The position numbers and the translations under genes were made by a program. The notes beneath the pieces are model-generated. The model was not told where the DNA came from. It worked only from the letters and a program-made list of their open reading frames with translations, and did no database searches. Below are positions 33,473 through 46,674 of a stretch of DNA of 64,000 nucleotides, piece after piece. Origin of the DNA: Opisthocomus hoazin (Eukaryota; Chordata; Aves; Opisthocomiformes; Opisthocomidae); NCBI RefSeq assembly GCF_030867145.1, contig NC_134454.1, positions 47,072,320 through 47,136,319 on the forward strand, given 5' to 3'. Numbering within the stretch: the first letter of the stretch is position 1; each line of letters starts with the position of its first letter.

Positions 33473-35688
33473 CACTTAAGAAATGTGATCGTGATCCCAC
33501 TGAAGATCCCACTTAGTGTCATCATGATTCCACTTAAGAAATTCCCAGACTCATATACAGTACTTTAGTTCCATCAGTGGAGAAACCGATTATAACACAG
33601 AAATCCTTAGAAAAAAAGAACAGCAGTGGAAAACAATATTCCTTTTAGTTTTGTAAAAACACAGCTAACTGGTTAAACTTCTAGCATGCCTGTGGAAAGC
33701 TGACCATCTTCCTCAGCTTCAGAGCTGCAGAGTCAGTTTTTTAGCCCTGAAAAGTTAACGTTGCTTTTCTAGTGCTAGAATATCAATAAGCACATGTCAT
33801 CATAGACAGCTGTTTTGCTCCTAGAACTTCTGCCAAAAAACTTGCTCAGTAAACGCCAAGTCCTCAGATACAAATCCTTCATAGTCCTGTGTGAATGACC
33901 ATCAACAACATTGAAAGAGGAGAGATTTCGGAAAATAAATGAGAAAATAGGAAAACCAAAATTTATCAAACCTGTTTATCACAAATCAAAATATTGAAAA
34001 AAGAATGAGCTCTGCATTATTTCTTTTGAAGTGAATTAACAGAACTTTATAGCAACAGCTGGTGAGGAAAAGCCTATGCAAGTCAAGCTTAAGACAGGTC
34101 TGGTATCTTCAAGAGGGTTCAGGAGGTTAAATATTATTATTGGACTATTTGCTTTGCACAGCTGCAGCTCTGCTGGAGACTATCTGACAGTGGTGTACTT
34201 CATTTTTAAGAGCATTTAAGAACAAGGGTATTACCTATATTATTATTTTTATTTGCGATAGTTCAAGTTAAACAGAGATAAACTAAAAGCTAAACAGGTC
34301 GTATACCTGTAGTTTCTTTTTTCTCAATTCATAACCATGAGTCACACCAAGTAAAACTGCATTGATTTTAATAGTCACAAAGTGTCTATTCATGACTCAT
34401 CGGGTAGGATAGAAAGATTAAGGGTAGCCAGTCTGATAATTAATGTGCATAGCAATCACCCTGCTTTTCATGTTTGCTGGAAGATGCATTCCAGATAAGC
34501 TCAAAATTAATGAAACATTAGTTAACAAGTGTATATTGATGTGCCCTTCTGGTCTAGATTTTCTCACAGTACCTCACCCTTTTCTCATATTCCTGGCTAT
34601 ATGACTGGGCTACTGGGATGCATTTGCACATCTGCACAACCTGTCAATATAATTTTAAGTTTTTTTCTTTCTGTTGTCAGTATCATCCACAGCTTTAGTT
34701 CAGTGGCATCTGCTATACACCTTAGGACCCCAAAACAAGAGACTTTTCCTTCAAAACAACAATCATTTAGAGGCATAAAATCTCCTGCTGTGTTAGTATA
34801 ATTTGGAAAGCATTACCCAATCACAAATTTCATTTCATGTTTCTCCACTGAGTATTTTATTTACATTTTTTTCATTCATTTTTGTTAGTATTTTGAGCCA
34901 AAGCATGTTACATAGAATTGCTCTCTCTTTTCATGCTGATTTGAAAGTGATAAAACACAAAGCAGAGACAGCATAAGGAGGCGATGCTAAATTTTGTGTA
35001 TTGCTGATGCTCTCTGTTGTCCTGATGTTTACAAAGAATGGACAGCTTTCAGGAAACCTTTGTCCTTAGTTCTCTAATTTTTAAGGACAAGGAAAGAGGT
35101 AAGGGTAAACTCTGGTGTTGAACTGGTGACTGGTTTGAAGATAACTAAGTGAGGACAAGGATAGGTAAATTATTTCTTATGCCCTTTGAAACAATGTTTA
35201 GAAATATGGTCAGGTTGATTTGTCTGAAAGGAAATTATCTGTTTCAGAATTTCCTTCAAGTTTGAAAAAAAACTCTTTGCAATCCTATAGAATATTCTAA
35301 ACTGATGAAATAAAATATAGTTACATTTTTAAAAATGCTTCCAAGGCAGCTTTATCATAGCTCTGGGCTAAAGTAACACTAAGCCTTGTGGAGCCAGAGG
35401 CTCAGCACATGAGATGTGTGTACTTCAGATAGTGGTACAGGTATGTAAGGTGTACGTAAACAAGTGAGTTTTCAGTGGAAACATGTAGCATGGATTGTAC
35501 AAAGATTTGTATAATAAATAGGGTAAACCAGCCTGTAATGGTAAACCAGACTGCAAAAGGACTGATTCCAGTAACCAAAGTGGCTCAACTAGCCCTTGTT
35601 TCTTCTACAGTCTGCATAGTAACCCATCCACAGACAAGCTGAGGACTTGTGATCTGTGGTTAGTTTTCATTAATACCCAAAGCATATC
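33473..35688. other. Region without recognised genes
   Basis: AT-rich with no coding-like block. Near 33480-33545 a short imperfect repetition of 'gatcccactgaag' / 'gattccacttaag' occurs next to the CR1 5' truncation point. Confidence 0.45.
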
Positions 35689-35868
35689 ACAGAATCTTAG
35701 AATCGTCAAGGTTGGAAAAGACCCCTAAGATCATCAAGTCCAACCGTCAACCCATCACCACCATACCTGCTAAACCATGTCCTGAAGTGCCATAACTACT
35801 TGCTTTTTTAACACCTCCAGGGATGGTGACTCCACTGCTTCTCTGGGCACCCTGTTTCACAGTTCAGC
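35689..35868 (-). mobile_element. Short CR1 3' fragment
   Basis: The 3' end ('cacagaatcttagaatcg', then 'aaggttggaaaagacccctaag' and 'ccatgtcctgaagtgcc') is followed by about 180 bases of the 3' part. Strongly 5'-truncated. Confidence 0.9.
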
Positions 35869-36678
35869 ATCACAGAACAAAAATATTCACTAGACTAGAC
35901 TGCACTGTTGCTAAATTAGCAGTGTTGCCAGTACATGGTACTTCATTGTGGCCAAATATCCCACGCAACCACAAAATATCATTTTCTTTCATTTGCTTTT
36001 TTTGTGCTGGAAATTACTAAAGGAAAAATTTAATGAAAGTTGACTCCAGCTCTGCTGAAAACATAACTGGATTCCTGATTGTTTTGTCAGTTCCTGACTG
36101 AAATATTTATATTATAAAAAGAGAAAAGCATAATGTATCTATTAATTAATGCATTGTTTGAGGAGATATGACTGGTTAAGCTGACCTTTTCTAGTTGAAA
36201 ATAACCAGAACTGTGGTTATGGTCCAGCAAACGTATTTCCAAATATCTAATCCTAGTCTAGTGAATTTGGACAGAATATACATAAAATAATAATAGCATA
36301 ATATACATCAGGCTTTTTATATTTTTTTTTTTAGGTAGCACAGATGAATGTGTTTTTGCTGAAAAAGTCAATTAAATAAAATTCTGGGTATCACTACACA
36401 GTAACTGAAACCTACAAAAAAGGTGATACAGATAGTATGAGATGACTAATAAAATGATCACTGATTGAATTGATTACTCTATATTTCCCCAGCTGTCATG
36501 GAGTATAAATAGCAGAGATATTCCTCATTAGGTTTTTGTTCTTTTTTGTTTGTTGATGGGTTTGTTGGTTGTTTTTTTATTTGTTAGACAATAACTCTAC
36601 TACAAAATAGAACTAAGAGTCTTGTACCTAATCTTGATCTTTGCCACATCATATACAGATTGATAAGTCTGAATAAAA
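35869..36678. other. Region without recognised genes
   Basis: AT-rich sequence with T-rich simple stretches near 36309-36325 and 36530-36590. No gene seen. Confidence 0.45.
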
Positions 36679-36948
36679 ATCATAGAATCATAGAATCACA
36701 GAATGGTTTAGGTTGGATGAGGCCTCAAAGATCATGTATTTCTACCCCCACTGCAGTGGGCAGGGACACCTTCTACTCGTGGAATTTCTTGCTACTATCT
36801 AGTCTAAATCTGTCCTCTTTCAGTTTAGAACTGTTATCCCTCATCCTATCAAAACACTGTCTGGTAAACAGTACCTCCCCATCTTTTCTGCAGGCCCCCT
36901 TCAAGCATAGGAAAGTTGCTATAAAGTCTCCTGGGAGCCTTCTCTTCT
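36679..36948 (-). mobile_element. Short CR1 3' fragment, divergent
   Basis: Tail units 'atcatagaatcatagaatcacagaatgg' lead into 'ggttggatgaggcctcaaagatcatg' and a diverged C-terminal ORF2 region. The block 'ctgcagtgggcagggacaccttc' marks yet another CR1 subfamily. Ends 5'-truncated near 36948. Confidence 0.88.
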
Positions 36949-37321
36949 AAATGCCATAAACTCAAATACAAAGTAGAATTCATCTGGGTTGGACACACAC
37001 ACATACAAATACATTATACAACCAGCTTTAAAACCAAGAAGTTATTTTATTTGCAGCTTGATTTGCAGCAAAATAAAGATCCTTTTGATCCATTGTTCAA
37101 TTTGTAACAGGTAATTTTAAGGCCTATGAAAAGCAATTTTATAGCAAATTAATGAATTTGACAACTTAGTCTTCACAGGGAACATGGCAAGAGTTTCCTT
37201 GTGTCCTTCCTAAATGAAGCAGAAGCACAAATAAGGGATCATTTTGTTTTCATTTTCTCTGCCTCCCATATCCAAAAGATCTCTAGTATACTATTATAAA
37301 CATGAAGAGGAAAAATTTCAA

Positions 37322-37597
37322 CTAGAACTGAAGCGTGCCTTCCCTGGAACCACCGCAGGAGTCTGAGTGCCATAGCTCGGCTTTGTTTCTGTAGTCATCT
37401 TCTTCTAAATTTGCTATAGGTACACACATTGACACAGCTAGATCTTCCTCTTTTTGCTGAAGAGCCTGCTACATGTTTTTAAACTCTGTTTTGTAGAGCT
37501 TCCTCATTTTTTCCCGACTTTTTCTTTTTTGTTGCGGCATCGTCATATGTTCTAGTTTAATCTTTCCCATTAAATGTTTCACCTCTCCTTTGAGATT
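37322..37597 (-). pseudogene. Coiled-coil gene relic, block C
   Basis: The minus strand is open from 37597 to 37324 except for one TAG at 37469-37471. It reads GEVKHLMGKIKLEHMTMPQQ, then KSREKMRKLYKTEFKNM, stop, QALQQKEEDLAVSM and NLEEDDYRNKAELWHSD. The charged heptad-like composition is typical of a coiled coil. The stop would be removed by a single C-to-T reversal (CAG to TAG), which is inference. I do not recognise the protein. Blocks A and B lie upstream on the same strand and have the same character. Splice sites here are weak, so exon limits are not fixed. Confidence 0.45.
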
Positions 37598-38420
37598 TCA
37601 GCGTAAGAAACAGAACACTATGAACTACAGACTTGCTTCATTAATGATATTTACAAAACACTCTAATTCCAGAAATTGTCTGGAAATATATTTCACAGTT
37701 ATTTCAGGCTTTCCAGTTTGTGGTTGTTCTTTTACATGGCTTGCCTTCTCCCAGGAGATTCTTCCAATCTGTTCTGAAAGCAATCTTTGGACAAATGGCA
37801 AGGAAATGGAAATACAAATTAACACTAAAATTTAGAACTATTGAGGACTGAAAGCTCAGGGAATCAATAATAGGACATAAAGAATTTAGCTTCCAGGTCA
37901 TTTTTAACTCGCAAAATCCAAGTCAGCAGCAAGTCTGGAAAAGCTGCAAGAACATAATCCTACATTAAAAGCACACGGGATGCACAGGTACTTTGCTGAC
38001 AATTCAGCCAGTGCCCAGTACAAAATACCCCTATCGGGTGCTGTAACTGAAAAGTGTACTGTTGCCACAGCTTGAAGAAATTGCTGGAGGATGGTCATTT
38101 CCAGAGCCCGATTCTGTGACAGAGTCAAGGTCCTACAGCAGGTTGTGATCTGTGCACAGATCTTGTGTTAAGAGAGAGAAGTGGGAAGATTAATCATTTC
38201 TGATTTCTTGTAGCTTTCAATGGAAGAAACAAAGTCAAACACTGGTACATTTTTATTCTTAATATTTGCCTTCTGAAGTTGATAATGAAGTCAGTATTTA
38301 TGCAATAAAATTTCCAGAAATATATGTGTATTTCATATTTTACAAAAGTGCGGATCATCTAAATAAGTGTTTAGATATCATGAGTTTTCAAAACTAGTTT
38401 CACTTCAGCTGCTGAGTTCT
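37598..38420. other. Intervening sequence between coiled-coil blocks C and B
   Basis: No coding-like frame stands out. On the model of a single minus-strand gene this would be an intron. Confidence 0.3.
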
Positions 38421-38677
38421 TTAAAAATCTTCCAGACTTAACAGTTCACCTTTTAATTTGAAGGCTTTTGAGAAATCAAGTTTCTTCCTCTTGGAATAAG
38501 TTGCAGCCTTGTGCTCTTGGGTAATTTCACAGACATCTGTGGCTTTTAACATCACTTGCTCTTTATCTTTTACTTCTTTTTCCAGGGCAATGATATGCAT
38601 CCGGTGTTCATTCAGTAGTTCTTTCTTTTCATGTTATGAGTAAACTTTTTCTCTACTTGTTCAATATTCTGAAGTTC
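38421..38677 (-). pseudogene. Coiled-coil gene relic, block B
   Basis: The minus strand reads ELQNIEQVEKKF, then after a one-frame shift near 38628 KELLNEHRMHIIALEKEV, KDKEQVMLKATDVCEITQEH and SKRKKLDFSKAFKLKGEL, ending at TAA 38421-38423. The start coincides with a good acceptor, 'ttcatttaatag' before 38677. Possible donors GTGAAC and GTTAAGT lie inside the last codons, so the real exon may end there rather than at the stop. Unidentified coiled-coil protein. The frameshift suggests a pseudogene, although a sequencing error would look the same. Confidence 0.5.
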
Positions 38678-41600
38678 CTATTAAATGAAGAGACATCCGG
38701 AGGTATTAGAGAAATAGTGAAACTGTATGTTAGAATCAACTACAAAACAAATTTTCTTTGATGACTGCAGTTGAAAACATTCAGAAAAGGAGCAGAGAGA
38801 GAATTGAACAGAGTACATTTTGTTCTTCTTTATGCAAAGAACCAACTTTGTCACGTTTCTGTTACATTATTATCCAACTTGAATCTTCTCATAACCCATT
38901 AGCCTTTGCATGGTTCAGTGGAAACTTGATAAAAATGCATCTTACTTTCAGCCACAGTGCCAGAAATAAGCATGGGATGCTTCAACTCTGTAGCTTTGTT
39001 ACTTCATGTAGACCCTAAGTTTTTTGGTAAGTGCATTACACCTCCTAATTAGAGCTTAAACAGGGACTATACAAATTGTCAGTTCAAAACAATAAACAAA
39101 CCTATTACCTGTAAAGCTTCCTTGGATTATATGACATTCCCATGCTTAACATCTGAAAGCCACTACTTAAGGAAAAGAATATGATAAAGTAAATTTTTAT
39201 TTATTTGAAATTAAATCTGTGTTAACCTTATAATCTCTGAACTAATTGAAACAGTTATGCTTTAGATGGTAATTCTCCCTGACCTCAAAAGTCCCAAGAA
39301 CTCTTGCACGAATGTGAAACTTGTACACACAGGATCCTGCACACAATAACGCAAATCGTCATGCTGATAAAGTAGCAGTCTCATCATCACATTGATGAAG
39401 ACCATAGGAGTTGGCTACGTGATGAAGAAAATTGGGTACTTGTTTGAAGAAAGTTTAGAAAATTGAAAAAAAAAGAAAACTTAACAAACCACAAGCAGAA
39501 AAGATAGCTAAGTTAACCTGTGACTATAATTAATGTTCAAAACCATCAATTTTCTTGTTTATTTTCTTTTTTACCAAGTTAAAAATAATGGAAACCTTTT
39601 TTTTTTAAAAAAAAGGGCTACTAACAGAGTAACCAACTCATTTTATGGGTGAATTCTGCTACGCAAGTAGTAATAAAAGCAGGAAACATTTCTTTTATGT
39701 CAGCTTCAGAATAATGTAGACTGTTTCATCACATGCCTTTGGTTAGTCTGGTTCCTAGTACAAATAAGTGCCGGTTGAACGTGGAAAGAGGAGGGACAAA
39801 AAAAAATCCTCTTACTAATTGCAAACAAGTCTCTCTGTCTGCTCTATTAAAATTTAAACTAACTGGAATAATTGTACATATGGCATGCATAATAACAGCA
39901 GCAATAACATCCTGTTCATTTCACTGTAATGGAAATCCACTACTGCTGCTGATGCTATATAATAGCACCAAATTAAAAGAATTGTATGAATTAACAGGTA
40001 AAAAATATAGTCCCCCAAGAAGCCTCACGATAGCAGAGAATCAGTACCTGGCAGGATCTCAGAAAGTAAGTTTGTGACTGCAAGGTGGAAGAAAGTTCAG
40101 CAGTTAAGGACAACCTTCATTGCACAGGCCTTAGTTTCCTAGTCTTTACAATAAAGGTCTCCCAACCTACAGAGCCCAAGATCCAACTGCAACAGCACCA
40201 GATTTCTAAGCTTCATGCATTCATGACTGCTAAGAAAGAACAACAAAATTTGAGTCACATCAGTTTATATCAAGTATCATAAGCTCTATGATCAAAAGAT
40301 ACTTAATTCAAAAGGGCTGCTCAAGTGAATCTGACACCAAACTTTATTGCAACTCTTGCTGATAGCTAGCAAAAATGGCTGTAACTCTGCCACAGATAAG
40401 ATAACATTTTTGATTCTTTGGAACATCACTACCTATACCAAAATTTTCAGCCTATTTTGCAAACCTAGGCAATTCATTTTCCATCATAAGACCTCAGTTT
40501 CTCATCAGTTAGAACAATCTGATACAATACTCACTACAAAATTAATGGACATCATCAACAGACATCTCATTCCTCAGTATCTGCTTAGCTGGCTAGTGTG
40601 ATCATGTATCTTATGCCATTAAGAACATGCATCTCAGTATTTGCTTCCCTGATGTCCACTATTTCTATTTTTTTAAGCCTACTATTACAGGTTTTAGAAA
40701 AAACTGATAACCTTTATCTTTAAACCAGCCTTCATCTGTTTTAAATTTAAAACCTACTTACTTCTATTTTTCTCATAGAAAAAAAATGTTCTAAGCTACC
40801 AAAACACTACCCTATCCACAAGACAATTGACAAACATGATCATAGATTGATTTCAATCAGTGATAGCCAGGCTATGAACAACTATAGGTTTAACCATAAT
40901 TAGACGGGTTGTGAAAAAGAATTAACCACTTACACGGGATTTTTTATTAGATTTTCCCATCAGTTTTCAGAATGTGATCAAAACATTTTTAGCTTTTTAA
41001 TAGTTTCTAATATTCAGACTTCTAATCACATCAAAATTGAAGACTTTAACTTCCACAAAATCATTTTATTACAACTCATTTCCAGCTGGCACCCAACCCA
41101 TAATTTGCTAGTTTCACAGAATTATCTTTTTCATATCAATAATTTAATTTTAATTCTATATATACAAAATTTGTTGCCCTAAACTTGACTTGATAGCAAT
41201 TTCCTCTTGCCCTTATTATCTCTTAAATTTTGTTCTGAACAGGGTTTTTTTGTTTTGTTCATGACTTTTGATATGCAAAATGGTTGCATTTCTTCAAGTG
41301 CACAACGTCATCCTCTAAACTGAAGGGCTGAAGTGAGGGAGAGAGGAAAGGAAGGGAAGACATCAGCCAGTCAGTCTTTACTGATTAAGTTACTGTCAAG
41401 TCTTTATTTCTTCTTCCTCTGCTGAGACAGTGATTTCTTATTGAAGAGAAGTTGCTTTTAAATTTCTGAGGCAAAGAAAGACATAGTAGGCTTGGAAACA
41501 AAAAGTTCTGGTATGGCTTCAGGGGAAAGATAGTCTGAAGGCTGTAGCCAGTTACTGTGGAAATATCTGATAAAACTTCATGGTTATTCAGAAATAACTA

Positions 41601-42046
41601 TCTAATAATCATGCAAATCAAACCTTCCTCAGTCAGAGTGCAGGGATTTGCATAACTGAGAAATAAACATACAATTATGGGTCAGTAGTGGCACAGCATC
41701 AAGGCACTTGAGAGGAAACTGTTCATTATCAACTGTATTTAAAACAAAAATGTGGAGTAATTGAAGGGAATAAATGCAGCATGCTAAGCCTAAGTCTGCA
41801 GAAATATGAGTCCTATGAAAAGTTTCATTCTGTGCATCAGAATAAAGTATCAATCTTCAGCTGCTGAAGGCCTGCACAGCTTCACTGATTGAAACTGAGC
41901 TACACCAGTATCTATAGGTAGAAACAGAGCACTGGCAGAATTAGTCAGTATGCTGTGCAAACAAGAAAATAAGGACTCAGAACCAAGGAAGTACATCTTA
42001 GAGAATGCCAGATTTTTTTTTCATTTTTTTTCATCTTCCCTTGAAG
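38678..42046. other. Region without recognised genes
   Basis: AT-rich sequence with short frames. A plus-strand frame at 39733-40077 ends near a GTAAGT (40069-40074) but its protein has no recognisable feature. No repeat ends were recognised. Confidence 0.4.
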
Positions 42047-42300
42047 CATGAAGTGTCTTTGGAACTAGAATTACCTCTGATGTTATGGACACCTCGTCAA
42101 TTCCCTGTCAGTATCGAGGCCACAGGTGCTGGTAGTGTCCTGGTCTACCCAGTTCTCTCTTTGTGCTACACACCATCATCCACAGGACTTGTATGGTTTG
42201 GGCTTAGTGCCAGAAGTTTGGGAAAATTTTTTTCCTTCAGAAGACGGGATTAAATATTTTGGTAATGTCTTCTGGTATAATCTTTCTCCAGCTACAGCAG
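42047..42300 (+). pseudogene. Plus-strand exon candidate with strong splice signals
   Basis: A long pyrimidine tract (42012-42040) precedes an AG at 42045-42046, and CAG is followed by GTAAGT at 42301-42306, a consensus donor. Inside, one frame is open over most of the length (HEVSLELELPLMLWTPRQFP...) but meets TAA at 42251-42253. The overlapping frame is open over the 3' half and to the donor (LYGLGLVPEVWENFFPSEDG, KYFGNVFWYNLSPATA). Protein-like sequence in two frames suggests a frameshifted exon. The gene is not recognised. It may instead be a non-coding exon or part of an old repeat. Confidence 0.35.
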
Positions 42301-42530
42301 GTAAGTGCCTGGCCCATTTAGTTTGATTTCAACTTTCAAAAATGCATAAAAAGAAAGTTTGAAAGATGAAATATTATTTTTATGTGCACCACAGCATTCT
42401 TTCATTAAAAGAAAAGAAAGTGGGAAAAACATAATAGACCTGATACACTTGTAACACCATTATTTTAAGTTTTTTTGAGAGACTAAAGCACCCCCTGATA
42501 CTGGTCTTACAACACTGTATGTGCTACTTT

Positions 42531-42748
42531 TCAGCTAACTACTAAAGAATTGTGTGATCTTCTATATATCTCTTCAGACTCTGAAATATTGGACCTCAGT
42601 TCCTGTTCATGACATTCAAATTTGCGTTTTTTTTTCAGCAAGATCTTCATTAATGTTTTCCAGCTCAGATAGCCTACTTCCTACATTTTTTAGTTCCTTG
42701 CCAAACATAGTTTCCATCTCTCATTTGCTGTTCATGCTGGAACTGATG
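42531..42748 (-). pseudogene. Coiled-coil gene relic, block A
   Basis: The minus strand starts after a pyrimidine-rich acceptor ('ttcttttcctgcctg...gggtag'). It reads QFQHEQQMRD, shifts frame, then METMFGKELKNVGSRLSELE and NINEDLAEKK. After a second shift in a run of nine A it reads KRKFECHEQELRSNISESEE and IYRRSHNSL to a TGA at 42531-42533. Composition is again coiled coil. Two frame changes argue for decay. With blocks B and C it is consistent with one minus-strand gene spread over about 5.4 kb, although common origin is inferred only from strand, order and style. Confidence 0.45.
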
Positions 42749-45700
42749 CTACCCATGAATGTCAGGCAGGAAAAGAAATCCCATAAACACATCAGATTTT
42801 ACAGACACTTCTTAAACTATCTTGTAAAAAGAAAGAAAAGTGTGCCAGACTCAAGACAGAAACAAGATTTAAAAAATCACACATATGCTCTGTATTGGTT
42901 CATTGGGACAGGGAGCTGATGGCACAGAGAAATGTTTCCCTGAGCAAAAGATGAAATTAACCTTTGCTGGTACCTCATATATTATATCACCGAAGATACA
43001 GGGATTCCCATCATGAGAAAAATGACATTGTCCTTACCATTAGCACTTTTTACTTCTCTGTTGAAATTTCTTGAGTTTACTTAACCAATAAAGAGGTCTG
43101 TCCTTTTGTTCATTTGTTTGTTTATTTGCTAACTTGTGTTTGTTTACTTTGCAAAAGCCTAAATAAAACCACAGTATGATGTCTGTTCATGTGGCTGAAA
43201 CATGTCTAAGGCCAACTGAAATAACACTGTCATGTCAATTAACAATACTGTGTGAGGTTAATCTTGTTAATTACTCTATGAAGGCTATTTCCTACCTGTT
43301 GGGTTACAAGAAGTCTTTTTGAAGATCTGTCTTTTGCTCTGTGCCATTTCTCCTGCAATACACTGTTATTCCACCAGTAATTAAACACACACAACACAAA
43401 ACATCACAGAAACTACGTTTGTTGAACAATTCAACAGAACTGTGCGAGCGCTCTTATTTGTCTATATACAAAACATACGCATCACAATTATAAACTACCA
43501 GTTATGATACAAATCCATCATATCAAAATACATCTGTAAGGCAGGCTCAGAAAATATAGCAAATATAAAACAAAGGAATGGCAGAAAGTGCCACATTAAA
43601 ACAGAGAATGTGGACCACACACCATACAAGACACACATTATATCAGCACTGATTTAGAAAGGGAAATGTTTTCTTTTTTCAAATTGAAACAGCTTTTTTT
43701 TTAATAGAAGGAAGAATTAAATACAAGAAGGATATTTTGATACCTCGTATTCAGTTCTGTCACAGTATCTTCTTTTCCCAGTGGCCTCATACCAGCATTT
43801 TGCAACTCATGTTTACGTTTTCATTATACCAGTTAATCCTACAAAGTGGAAATTTGCTGTAGTAAATTTAGCAGAATTACTAAAATCTACTTTCACAACC
43901 GTCTGAAAGCTGGTAAAAACACTGGGCTTTGTATGTGTTTTATTCAAGATGGTTTCAAACAAAAAACAAAACCAAGAACTGCACCCAAAAATTCCCCCGT
44001 CTTCTTACTTAACTTGTATGCAGTGGCATAGGAACCTTGCAATTCACAGTAACAATGGCAACATAACAACATGACTTAGTTGTTATGCTAATCAAAAGCT
44101 GTAAACATTGTTCTCCTTTTGCATTTGATATTGCAGCAGATTTCGCACACCTCCTTGGTAAGTACATGACATCAGTGGCGGTACCAGGCTGATGGACAAA
44201 AGGCAGGAAAAAACTTCCACAGTTCCAACGTTAGTAGCGATCCAGACCTTGACAGTAAAGTATGGCAGAGACAGCGCAAGTGCTGAGAGCTAATCCTATC
44301 AAAGGGACTTTAAATCACAACTTTAAGTTTTCAAATGAGAACAGCAAGCTACTTTGTTACTTCATGGTGATGAGCGAGGTGTGCTTGTTGTGTTTTGCTA
44401 TTTTTAAACATGCTTACATGTTATTCAAAGCAGGCGGTGTTATAAGCTGAATTAAGAATGCACAGCATAGAAATAAGACATAAATATTAAGGGCACATTA
44501 TTAAGAGCACTTTAAGGTATTAAGAGAATCTCTGGAGACAGAATGTCACTTTTTAACAGACAAGAAGATATATCTGCACAATCAGTGTCTGAAGTCTCAC
44601 ATAACACCTCTCAGTTTTCCACATGCAAATATTCTGAGGTAGTTACTGTTTGTCCAAATTCAGGGCTGTTTGGACAAGCAGATAGACTGTAAGTGTCTCT
44701 GTTTATCAGTAGTAAACTTTTTCCAGAGAGCATTCTACCAAGGCTAAGGAGGCTAGTGCTAAGTATACTGTGAAGCAATTGGGTCAAAATGGCCTCATTA
44801 TATAAACAATAAATACTGGGAAAATAAATTTTACCTATCTATATCCTCTGAACTAACATATGGCACCTGCATTTGGTACCATTGGCTGACAAAACTATGT
44901 CTTGAAGTGTAAATTTGCAGGCTTTCCTTCAGTAGTTAGGAATGTTTCCTAAGGTTTAGAAAATAAACACTAGACCAATGTACAAATGAAGGCAAGGCAA
45001 ACTACATCAAGTATCCCAGTGTAATGTGAGGCAGAGAGCCAGAGCCAGTTTCACAAATGCAACGCACAGCTCCGCATGTGTGTGTTGGGGATGACTTGTG
45101 GGTCTCCAGCCTAAAGGAGCATTTTGGTAGTAGCTGAAATGCTATATTGAGCATCTTAGTGGTGGATGAAACAGGAGAAGCTTTCTTCTGGTGAAAGCAG
45201 AGGGATATAAGATCCCTCAGATCTTTACTAACTTGAGTTATTTTTGTCAACTGTTAACTCAAGATCATTAGCACATTTGTAAGAGGTCTTCCTCAACATC
45301 ATAATCATGATAGTCACTATCTAGTTGTTGTACATCTAGGACTTAAGGTTCTGTTTATTAAATTAATCTAAATAGGTCACCTGTACAGAACACAAACTCT
45401 TCTGACGACTGAGGAAGAAGGGTTATGGAAAATTCCAGTAGTGGTAAAATAAAACTAAAATCCTTCAGCCTTTGGACTTAAAGCAAAAATAGCTTTATCC
45501 TTCATTAGATGAAAAAGACAGCTTATCTGCAACGTACTGTAAAGCATTCTCCGCGCAGGCATAGACACTGTAGATGACCGAAAAAATGACTGCTTGTTGC
45601 CAAAAATGCAGGAAGGAAGAGTTGAGAGAAAAGGTGTGTTAACACGTGGAAAGAGAGAGAAGGAAGAAAAAAAATCAACTCTTCAGCACAGCACTGATAT

Positions 45701-46122
45701 GAGGACAGAGCAAGTAAATACTGTACACCTGAACTACAAGAAAATTAAAGAGTAGAGGAAGAAAAATGTGAGGTTACAATAATGGAATTGCCTGCATTAA
45801 CTGAGATCTGTATACTACCTGACCAACATTTAGATGTTGCATCTTCAAAGAAAAAACTTCTGTTTCCTTTTTGATAACAACTCCCAGCAGAATAATGAAA
45901 CTGATCTTGACGAAACTCTTGATTATCATGTTCCAAAATGCATAGCTGTAACAAACTGGTGCATTTCTGAGAAATGGAAAAGTGCGCTGGATGTCCTTGC
46001 TGTTTCTTAGTTGGAAGGGAAAAGAAAATCTAACATTCAACCAACTAACAAAACTCATTCTGAAATGTTGAGAGTCCATGAAATTAGCATTTTTAAAAGG
46101 CATTTGTATTTACTGTTTTTAT
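42749..46122. other. Region without recognised genes
   Basis: No clear gene. Two minus-strand frames (45002-45250 and 45745-46103) are longer than chance neighbours, but I see no conserved motif and no convincing pair of splice sites. Confidence 0.4.
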
Positions 46123-46674
46123 TGTACTGGGTCTTGCCAGGATGAAATTAACTTTCTGCATAGCAGTCCTTAAGGTGCTGTGCTCTACATTCATGGCTAG
46201 AACAGTGCTGGTAGCACACCTGTATTTTGGCTATTGCTGAAACAGTTCATGCTTGCATGGCATTAAGGCCTCCCTTCTCCCTCTGTGAGTAGACTGGGCA
46301 TGGGAAAGAGGCTGGGAGGGCACACGGCCAAGACAGCTGACTTGAACTGGCCAAAGCGTTATCTCATATCATATAACATCTTTCTCAGTAATAAAGGCTC
46401 AGGGAGAGGAGGAAAGCGGGACATTTGTGGTTCTGGCATTTGTCTTTTCAGGCAACCGTTGCCCGTTCTGAGGCGTCGCTTCCCAGGGAGCAGCATCTGC
46501 CAGTGGTGCATGAATTCCTTGTTTTGCTTTCCTTGTACTTTTGCTTTTCTTATTAAATTCTCATTGTCTCTGTCTGTGAGATTTCTTACGTTCCCTCTGT
46601 TTTCTTCCCATCCTGCAAGAGTGAGTGAGAAGCTGGGTGGGTGTTTGGCTGCTGGCTGGGGTCAATCCACCACA
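46123..46674 (+). mobile_element. Solo avian ERV LTR
   Basis: 552 bases, beginning TGTACTGGGTCTTGCCAGG and ending GGGGTCAATCCACCACA (TG...CA). It matches the general pattern of the LTR at 24.3 kb but retains the middle part. It has an AATAAA-like element at 46390-46395, probably in the TATA position, a block 'gcatttgtcttttcaggcaacc', an ATTAAA at 46552-46557 that could serve as poly(A) signal, and a CT/TC-rich 3' part. I believe it is an ERVL-type LTR. No internal retroviral sequence flanks it, so it is a solo LTR left by recombination. No matching target duplication was visible. Confidence 0.75.

Noticed and set aside
45745..46103. Two overlapping minus-strand frames with a hydrophobic stretch
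   Set aside because: Considered as a further exon of the coiled-coil relic, but composition does not match and no convincing splice pair was found.
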